This document shows positions 55,217 to 64,000 of a DNA stretch of 64,000 nt, one piece after another (positions within the stretch are counted from its first letter, which is position 1; each line of letters opens with the position of its first letter). The notes under the pieces are model-generated. The model searched no databases. It had not been told where the DNA came from and saw nothing but the letters and a program-made list of their open reading frames with translations. Both the position numbers and the translations under genes were made by a program. The stretch covers positions 930,001 through 994,000 of the forward strand of contig NW_026570243.1 of assembly GCF_019649055.1 (NCBI RefSeq). Reading direction: 5' to 3'. Source of the DNA: Paramacrobiotus metropolitanus (taxonomy: Eukaryota > Tardigrada > Eutardigrada > Parachela > Macrobiotidae).

Positions 55217-58200
55217 TTTACACTATTAGAAGCTCTACAGTACTGGCGAACGTACGAGAACTGCAGATGCATTGGGACAATTCCGTGAACAGGAAACGTT
55301 ATGCAACTTAAAATCTTCTTTTTTTATGTCGGATTAAGTCGAACAAATTTTTCTTATTAACAGACTACATTTGTGTAATATGATAGACTGCTTTATATAC
55401 ATAATATAGTAATAACAGTTGCCAGCAAAGCACCTCGGGAAGATTTCAGACACCCGTGACAATTAAGTCAAGCATTTATGCCGTGTACGTCACGAGAAAG
55501 CACAATCAAATCAATAATGCTACGAAGCATTACATAACGATTTTAAAAATCATAGGGGTTTTATTCTCAGTATACTTGCGCAAGATACACAGTCTTATGC
55601 ACAATAATGTACCTGTAATATAAAATCTTGTTAGCTGGAACTTAGATATCACTGCCCAGACGCAAAGCATGTATTTTGTGTTCCCGTACCCGAGACTGCT
55701 GATTTAACTGTCCCGGTTAAATCAACGCAAAACTACACATCTTTTTTTTATGTTCGGATAATGACTACCAGTACAGTTATGTGTTAGGGCGTAGAGTCCT
55801 CGTCGTTGTTGATAAATACACGTGTTTGTCTGTACGAGACAATAATTGAAGGAGGAACGTCAATCGTTTAGGTGATCATGCGCCCGGACATTTTAGAATA
55901 AGGTCAACGTAGAACACTGGCGGATATGATGCAACGGTGCTGCATCGTAACAAGCAAAATGCATGAATGTTTTCCCATTATCAAAGCCTGACACTCCTTA
56001 GCTAACAATAACGTATTACATTTTATACGTATGTCCAAAAAACAATTTTAATTTCACAAGCTATCTTAAATGCAATTTACCAGTAACTCTGTTCGCGACA
56101 CAACAAACTAAAGCTGTACCGCAATATTTATAGCACGCACCTTATGAACATGGTTATACAAGTAATTTAATCCAACAACAGTATCAGTTGGTCAATCGAT
56201 CAACTTTTTTTTAAATTCTCCAAATCAAAAGTACAAAGTTCTTTAATCGGATTTCTTAAAATCACTTCGTCTATGATCAGAGCTATGACAATCCATAATC
56301 CATCTTAGCAAACCAAATTTTTACAACATCCATGCAATATACATATGCAACATCCAGAGGATGGAACTTTAGAGAGTACTGTACACAGAGTAAGGGGCTT
56401 CCTGCTGAACTGTCTACACAGCGGGAGGTAATTGTCACTTTTTATCAACACCTTGGAAAAGGGAAAAAAGTGTCATCCGGTGCTGTTTCTCCAGCTAATT
56501 CCTGCACCGGTTCTCTGGTGCGGAAATGCTTCACAATGCACCTTCCACTCATGCGTTATGTTTGGTCTGCGTACCACACCAGCATTGGCGTACGTGACCT
56601 ATTGTCCAGTCAGTAACAGGGTTACCGTTCCTTCAGGGAAATGTACCGACGATCATCGTGTTTCTTAGGCATAAATGCGACGTTAATGTTAATTTCTCCT
56701 TAAAATATAGCGCGTAATGTGATTAAAAATTCACTACAATTATGTTAAAATGTCAACGTTTGCGTGTACAGACAGATGATGCCAGCGTCGACTTTGATGC
56801 TTTTCAGGAGAATTCTGTAATCTGTTCTAAATTATATATTGCACATGACAGCATAATCAGTTTGCTTAACTGTTAATCTCTAGTTTAGAAAATGATATTT
56901 TATGTAAAGGTTAAGATTAACTGTAAAAGTTATGTATCACCGGAGCACTGTGCGTAATAAAACGGTGGCGCATACGTAAGCGATTTCATAGCCAGACGAT
57001 GGTACGCCCTGCGCGTGGTGACGGCATGTATAATAAAAGTCGATCATGTCAATTTGCTTAAAAGTTGGCCGCATTAAGAAGATGTGTGGTCAATTAAATT
57101 TAAATATCACTGGTCTGAAAAGCGTGGATAATATTGAGTTAGTTTTAATGCACATCTCGCGCCGGCGCCATTGGCGCGCCGATCGATGACAGGACGACAT
57201 AATATGCTTTTCAATAATCACACAGATCACCCCACAATTGCGTTATGTAAAGTGCTACAAAGATACAATGACGCATTGACGCAATGCCGGTATCGGTCAA
57301 ATTTGCTGAATTAATCAAAACCCGCTTAAAAACACGAAATTGTGGATGCCACAATATTACAGTAACATTTTTCTGAACACTTTTGATGTAACGATTAGGG
57401 GATTCTAATGAAACGGGTGTAAAAACGTTGATAAAACCGCATTGCTTATACGGCGAAGATGCGCGTCGGCAGTTTGCCGTGGCACGCCGATCTGTGCGTT
57501 ATTTACTTAACCATTGCTCAAATAAGTGATTGTGTGTGCGCTGGATGTGACAGTGAAAATGTGTTGACAGTGTATATAATATCCCGCGACTTTTCAGCTC
57601 CCTCATCCCCCCAAGATCAGGCCGGTCGCGGGACAAAAGAGGAGAAGAAAATTCAATAAAATGCAATTCCTGGCGCACAGTGACGAATATGGTGAATGGC
57701 GGGACGCTGGGTGCCGGGTATTGTTTCCCACCGGAAACGGAATCCCGCCAATGAATCGCGCCGGCTGTAAGCAACAGCAGCAGCGATGCCGATATATGTA
57801 CTATATATACAGTTGCACAGAAAAGGAGGGAATGAATTGTGTATTACGTCGGCGATGGGCTAATAAAGCTCGGCCTCTCTCGACGTTCTATCCTCACTCC
57901 AATCACTTAGTGTTTAGACGGGACTCCGATCAAGCACGGTCCATAGATGTGTAATATGATGCACTCAGGGATCGCCAGCAACAAATTAAAAACACATAGA
58001 GTGCAATCGCTCTACGCAGCCCCAACTCCGGGCATTTCTCATACTTAACGCGGGGGACGCGTCAGTGCATCCAGAATGGATGACGTAATAACCGGACAAG
58101 ATAAACAACGCTTTCAATGTACTCCAATGTTAATGATCAATACGGGTTTGTTCCGAAAGCAACGTTAGACGTGATTACATGAAAGGTCACTGTGGGAAGG

Positions 58201-61200
58201 ACCGCAGGCGTATGGTTCTTTGTGGTAATCGCGTATAGGATACTGGTTATATCTGTGCAGTGTAAGCCGTAGTGATACGAGTGATGACTGTAATGTCGCG
58301 ATGTAAACATGAATAAAGATCGGTTCTGTGCATAATGCACAGAGTACATTACCATGAATACAGTAAAGACGCTTTTGATAAGGTATCAAATACGAATCCC
58401 AAATCTGTAAATTGTAATACTGTTCATTTCAGATAGGACTTTGCATTTAACTCCTACTTACAAACTTAACAAAAATTAACAAACAAGAATGTACGGCAAA
58501 TGTAGTGTGAAGGCTTCGTAACTAAAAAAGGCCAGTCCTGCGCAAGGGTCTCGATTAGCTGGTGATCGTATGGTGTTGTTTAACTGTTTTGGCAGACAAG
58601 GGATATCCCATGAAACGTTGCAAACATATTCCAGTGCGAATGAAAATCGTTTATGTTTTGAGAACAAGCGGAAATTTCGGCGGGACGGCACCGGAGACGG
58701 CCTCCATAATGCCGGACACGCGGCGATAAGGAGGCCACGGCACATTCCCACTTAATACGCTGGCCCATTACATCACTTCCGGTTGGCCACAGCACACAGT
58801 TACACGTTTTTCCAACACACACATTCGCATGAGACGGCTGCATGGCCGTACGCGAGACACTTTCATTATGGCACGTCCATGTTCTGCCGCGCCAGTGGGT
58901 CGTAAGTAATCGTTTGCGCTTTGCCATCACCAGGGCGCTAAAAAGGCCAGCAGCACCAGTCGGGCCATCGCGGCCAACACACACTACTCTTTTTAATAGA
59001 AAATCATTTTTTGCCGCGCTTCGAAACGATTATCTCCCGCCGATAAGGTGGTCATAAAGGAAAATGGCTGCAGCTTTTTCTCCTCCAGTGCCGGCTGTGG
59101 AATATCGTCGGTGTATATATATGGGCGAGTATATAAACGTATGATTATACATATCGAAATGGGGAACTGCCGGATGAACAAGGGAGGAAGATTATTTTAT
59201 TTCATGCATGTTAATCTTGATTATATCGCTCTTGCGTGCCGGTTAGGGAGAGTAGTTGCAAAGACTTTCCAATGGGACGTAATGTGCGTGCTTTATTCGC
59301 TTGGAAAAACACATAAAAAAGGATATCATGGTACCCATCCGCAAATCTGAATACAGATAATAGCGGAACCCTAAGTGAACTATCAGAAACTGAATTGTTC
59401 GAATCATGGAGTTAAGAAAACGTTTGCGCCTATCAGCAATTGACAAAAGCAAAATTTGCCATCTTTTAACGTACTTAAATTTAGAATGTATAAGATTCGG
59501 CCAAAATTTAATTGCGGCACAAGCACAACGGCTTGCTGAGATATTTTACTCTTTCATTTTAGTTTGCCCGTGTCAGAAATAGTGGTTGTTTTGACACGCT
59601 AACCTGCTCACATTCGTAATTGCATATCTTTGGCCATGGTACATAACTGAATGTTTATTTTAAATTATGGAGCAGAAAACTTTTCATGTGGTATAGTGGT
59701 TGGGATATTATGTTGATCAAAAATTACGCATCCAAAGAATTATACTATTGAGACTTATTTGCGCCGGCCAAAGTATTATGATTTACAAAAACTAAGGAAC
59801 CAATACAATAGCCATAATGTACCAATGTGTATTATAATGATCATATGCGCGGCGAGAATGAGGGCAAACTGGTAGGCACAGCCCGGCTTTGGAAAAACAC
59901 AACAAATTATGATCGTTAAGTGTGAATACCTCGTACTCGTACGTGTTACTTGCCATGAAAGCGCCGGCAAAGATAATACAGAGTACTGTAATTATTTCAA
60001 CGTGCACTGCGTTCTTTTTGCGAACTGTTATTATAAGCAGTTCACCGTCCCGCGAAAATGCGACTAGCCCATACCTACATTACAGATTACTGTCAAGAAG
60101 ACGCCCTGTAATCGACACCTTTCCCTAAGGAAGCAGTCCCACTAAAACACCGTTCACGAAAGGGTATAATATACACAAACGTGCATACGAGTACACAAAC
60201 AAACAGCAACAACGCGTCGCAGTGCTAGCCACGCAAGCGAGTGTGTCCTATAACATGGAACGCAATACAACGCGCATTCAGGGCCCATTACAAAGGCTAA
60301 TGCGGTCATGCGTATGATGCTTGGGAAAAAGAGACCGCCGATGTGATCAGCAGCCGTACTCTCAGTCCTGTATGTCGCACAACAAAAGGGACGCTGTCAT
60401 CGGCCCGTTGTAGCTTTGTGAATTAACCGCGTGCCAGTTAATGGGAAAATGGAAAAAAGATTAATCTCCAGTCAGGGACGATGGTGGTGGCGTATTAAAT
60501 ATATATCTGTATGTAGAATATCGCAGACACTGCAGCCCGTTATAATAGCCGCGCGCGCCGCTGATGCCGGGTTATTCAGCCGATGTACACTCGTTAGCCA
60601 ATTTGGCTCAGGGATTGAGCCGGGGATAGAACTGCGCGACGGGGCTGGAGTTAAGCCACATGGATTACACTGGGAGGATTTTGGGTTTCTCCTGGACAGT
60701 TGGATGCTACTAAATGTTTTGTCGTGGGGGAAGAAAGAAAAGACGGGATTTAATAGAAATTCTTCGCATTGCTGTTGTTCAAGTAAACAATGTTTTGAGC
60801 TCCATAAAAACTGCAATACATTAGTACTCTTTTTGGTCTATTAAAGCCTTAAAGGCATGTACTGTAAATTTTGCTTACAAATTATGTTTACATAAACACG
60901 GGTAACAGATACACGCGCGGGTTTGTTACCTTTGCTTATAAAATAATTCTGACCAGGTACAGAGGACAAAAATTTCGATTTATTTTCAAATGTAATTTCT
61001 TTCAGGTCTGTTTTATTTATTTTGGAAAATATCAGTGCTGAAGCTCCAAACAAAGAAGCGCGGCAAAATATTTGAATCAAATTTGTTCTTCAGTATCTAT
61101 CCTGAGCAAACTCTCCGTGGTAATCGTGACGGATGTTGCAATATGGCGTGAATTGCGTCGAGGAAAGAAAGACGGGTCACTGCTATATTTTACTGGTCTC

Positions 61201-62043
61201 CAGAGTGGCTCATAAGGTAACGCACACCCTCAACATAAGTGCAAAATTGCTGACAATCAAGCTCATTTCCCTTCAACATCCTGTACTGACATGCTAGGCT
61301 AGCATTACAGAAAATGATTACGTTAATTTCCGCGCTTTCCACCCCCTCGGTTGCAGCAACTGTCCGGGAGAAAATGAGAATGAATGGAATAAATAAACTT
61401 CCATATTTCAGTCCAGCAACTGTACTATATGTATACGGCAATATTTGTGGAATAATCAGTTTCTCTGAATAATAGAGTAATTTTCATGTGTTTGTGTGGG
61501 ATCAGCGCAAAGGTCATGGCATGGGAATGTGAGAAAAGCTTAAGCGACCACGCACTTCCTTATTCAGAGCGCGACAATAATAAAATAAGAGCAACAATAT
61601 TTTCATTTAGAGCCGAGAGAAGAAACCTTTTCAAATGTTTTTGAACTGGCAATAATCCTTTCATAAGACAAACACAACAGTCACTGATAATAAATACTAA
61701 AAATTAAAATCCAGTTTTGCTGACTATTCGGCTCTTCTTTTGATTTTCTTTGTAGATATCTTCGCAACACCAAAATATTTCTTTAAACAATGATTATAAA
61801 AAACAAGCAAAATGCAGCATATTTAAAATAAATATAATTTGTAAGATAACTGACATATTAAATTCGGTAAATACAAATGGGATAATTTTGGAACTATGTA
61901 CGTACTGAAGATCTGCAGCAATTACTTGACTCACAATCGGCGACCTCTTAATTAGAAATCATCGACGTGAGATAAATAAACGGAAACAAGCTAATTATGA
62001 TGGGCTTCCTTAAGCGGAAGCCAGTAAAACGTAACGTCCGTCT
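55217..62043. other. Gene-poor region
   Basis: About 6.8 kb. Open frames such as 57661-57954 (plus) and 58580-58984 (minus) lack splice context, codon bias or family similarity. I see no supported gene, RNA gene or long repeat. The stretch probably includes the 5' region of the SLC17 gene (no clear TATA box was found). Confidence 0.4.
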
Positions 62044-62211
62044 TTAAGTCGACGCTCTACCGAGGGCGACATACCGCTTCAGTTGGTACTTGGCAATAGA
62101 TCCGGCATCTTTAGATGAATTAATCAAGCGTTCCTTAATGTAGCCAGCCCCGCCGCCCATACCGGCGGCACGGCCATATGACGACGAGTCCAGATCAACA
62201 AAGTCCGACAT
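62044..62211 (-). CDS. Possible small protein (55 residues)
   Basis: From ATG 62211 in a fair start context (AAAATGTCG) to a TAA at 62044. The product begins MSDFVDLDSSSYGRAAGMGG and continues with a Lys/Arg-bearing helix (SIAKYQLKRYVALGR). Its GC-rich codons stand out from AT-rich flanks. Not recognised; it could be a small mitochondrial or membrane-associated protein or one exon of a larger gene. Confidence 0.4.
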   Translation of the reverse strand: MSDFVDLDSSSYGRAAGMGGGAGYIKERLINSSKDAGSIAKYQLKRYVALGRAST

Positions 62212-62232
62212 TTTATGCGATCGTGCGCGCAC

Positions 62233-64000
62233 TGCACAATTTACCCGCCTCTAATGATAGATACGCGACGTCCAACGTAAAAAAGGTTAAATAATTAATT
62301 AAGCCCGTATTCAGAAACCCGCTTTCAACCGGGCGAAACAAACACTAGCCGTAATTGCCGAATTAAACTAGCGCGTCACGCGTATATAAACAATACGGGG
62401 ATTATATACTCTCTATACGTATATATTATATATAAATGAATCCGCCGCGCTAAAAAGTTTATGCGGCATTTTTGCCTGGAATTGGTGGTGGTGGTGCGCG
62501 CGTAATGGCAACGGTTGGTAAGTAACAAAATCCTGGCAACGGCGGGGGGAACAAGCGGTTGGGACAAGGTTGGGAGGCTTTAAGCGAAAGCTGTCATTTT
62601 CAATTTGCTCGGGAGAATGCTGTGCTCCACGCAGGTCCGGGATGGGTGCATTAGCAGGCGGATATATATGTACTGTACCAACGGCTGCCGGCCTTGTATA
62701 CAGTGTACATGGGGTGCGCGCGCGGCGTGTGTAATGGATGCGAGAAATGGTGTTTGTGTGTGTTGGCGGGTGCACACATGCTGGCACGCTGATAAGAAAG
62801 GCCGTAAACCTTTCCCTACACCGAACCCAGTTTCCTGGGGAATAATATTCTTTTCATGGTGTGATGCTGGATGAGTAATAATGCGCGTAAGCATAGATAT
62901 ACAGTCAAGATGGATTATTTGAATGAAATTGCCGTCAGCAAGGTTTATTAATTTTGTACACCGCTGTTAGGTCCGCTACTCTTAGTCACCTTTACTAATA
63001 TTCCCCGCTGAATGATGCAATATCTTTTGTAAAGTATTTATAAGAATGAGTAAATGAGCCAATCGTAATTAAATGCTCTAAGAAACTACTAAATAATTCT
63101 TACTGTTTTACGACACACCCGGCAATTAAACAGGCGTCGAAGTAAATATAATATTAATCAATATTTCTGCCAAAAATTGTTGCACAATTCGTCGCACATA
63201 ATGATTATTATTTATTATACAATATATTAAACACGTTTTGTCCTTATAATTAATAAATTACCTTACAGTTTTTTTTGGAATGATTATTTAAATTCTAATT
63301 TTTAAACCACTGAAAACTCTTCCGGTAGTGTAGCTTTTCATTTGGGATTTAGCACGCACAGTTCACAACAGTGCTCCCAAAAATACATTGGTATCCAGCA
63401 ACAGCACCACTGCGAACCGCGTCTCTATTTGTGTACCGAGCTCCATCGAGGACGTCACTTAGGGAAAATGAAAATATTTTCAATAGAGTCTACGCACAAA
63501 AGGCCCCGCCACTGACAATGGCGCGAATGATATGTGCAACACCCAAGCACGTTATCCCCTTTTTGTGCGTAACCGAGTCGCGGCGGCATCCGTCTATACT
63601 GTATATATCTAACGCCGGAGAGTGCACTCCGTGTTATATGCGGGACTGCGCAATATAAACAAGCACTGGGATGGAAATGCAATATTATGTTCCACGGCTG
63701 GACCCACCAAAATGTGCCGCGCGGAAGTCAGTGTTGCCCAAAACGTGCCACTATCCAAACGCCGTTTCCGGTGACGTCAGCGCGGAAGTTTTGCCATCCG
63801 CAGCAAAAGTCTAATCCATGTCCGCGTCCAAGTGCTCTTGACGGACAGATTATTAGCCGGTTTAAAGTCTTATCAAAAAGTATGGATTTTTACTGCCACT
63901 GGTGTTAGATGTGGAAATTTGTTATACTCGCATTTGATACATAATACACATTTGTGCATTCCAAGGTTACCTGCACAGCCTGAGATCGTAACTATCTTTT
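62233..64000. other. Intergenic region at the right edge
   Basis: TA-rich tract near 62380-62440 (possible TATA region for the small minus-strand frame), then sequence without a supported gene. Confidence 0.35.

Noticed and set aside
57459-57954. Two adjacent open frames in the right intergenic region
   Set aside because: No splice signals, no family motifs, composition like the flanks.
58476-58984. Overlapping minus-strand open frames of 91 and 134 codons
   Set aside because: Cys/Arg/His-rich random-looking translations without conserved motifs; probably chance.
1-64000. tRNA, rRNA or other structured RNA genes
   Set aside because: None was recognised by eye on either strand; a covariance-model search would be needed to exclude them.

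Overview
The window reads as nuclear DNA of a small-genome invertebrate, most likely an ecdysozoan. Its genes have many short introns with GT-AG borders (one GC-AG), TATA boxes and metazoan families: a SEC11-like signal peptidase, a rhodopsin-type GPCR, SMYD-like MYND/SET genes, a secreted animal haem peroxidase and a vesicular glutamate transporter-like SLC17 carrier. A tardigrade would fit, but nothing seen here proves the phylum.

Layout. 1-1432: 3' end of a Ser/Pro-rich gene. 2640-4048: SEC11-like gene. 6641-8744: GPCR with a foldback element in intron 2. 9396-11910: SMYD-like copy A. 12063-12430: remains of a second GPCR copy. 12516-34095: a Maverick/Polinton-type element. 34513-36903: SMYD-like copy B. 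37966-38568: single-pass membrane protein. 42459-49328: peroxidase (16 exons). 50147-55216, minus strand: SLC17/VGLUT-like transporter (12 exons). 55217-64000: mostly gene-poor.

The central discovery is the 21.6 kb Polinton. Its inverted terminal repeats start with AG and end with CT. A 6-bp target duplication (GTCTAA) flanks it, and the pre-insertion site survives as a paralogous copy near 9,000-9,110. It carries the morphogenetic set (adenovirus-type protease, double-jelly-roll major capsid, penton-like minor capsid, a basic minor capsid protein, packaging ATPase, core protein), a retroviral-type integrase with chromodomain, and protein-primed DNA polymerase B.

What is unusual is a second layer that looks like a transcription system. 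One protein joins an uncharacterised domain to a TATA-binding-protein-like fold. Another is PC4/SUB1-like. A third has an acidic N-terminus with a repeated DYxWLD motif. Four promoter arrays hold 24 copies in all of a 16-bp palindrome (TAATC-N6-GATTA) placed just upstream of TATA boxes. Accessory genes include an IAP-like BIR/RING gene, a captured ANP32-like LRR gene with an intron and acidic tail, and a small membrane protein.

Several element genes carry single-base frame breaks or in-frame stops (polymerase, TBP-like, PC4-like, capsid, penton, integrase, IAP), while others are intact. This suggests either a recently dying copy or consensus errors in the assembly.

The host region around the element is a tandem duplication of a [GPCR + SMYD-like] unit. 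The element landed in the second unit, whose GPCR has decayed.
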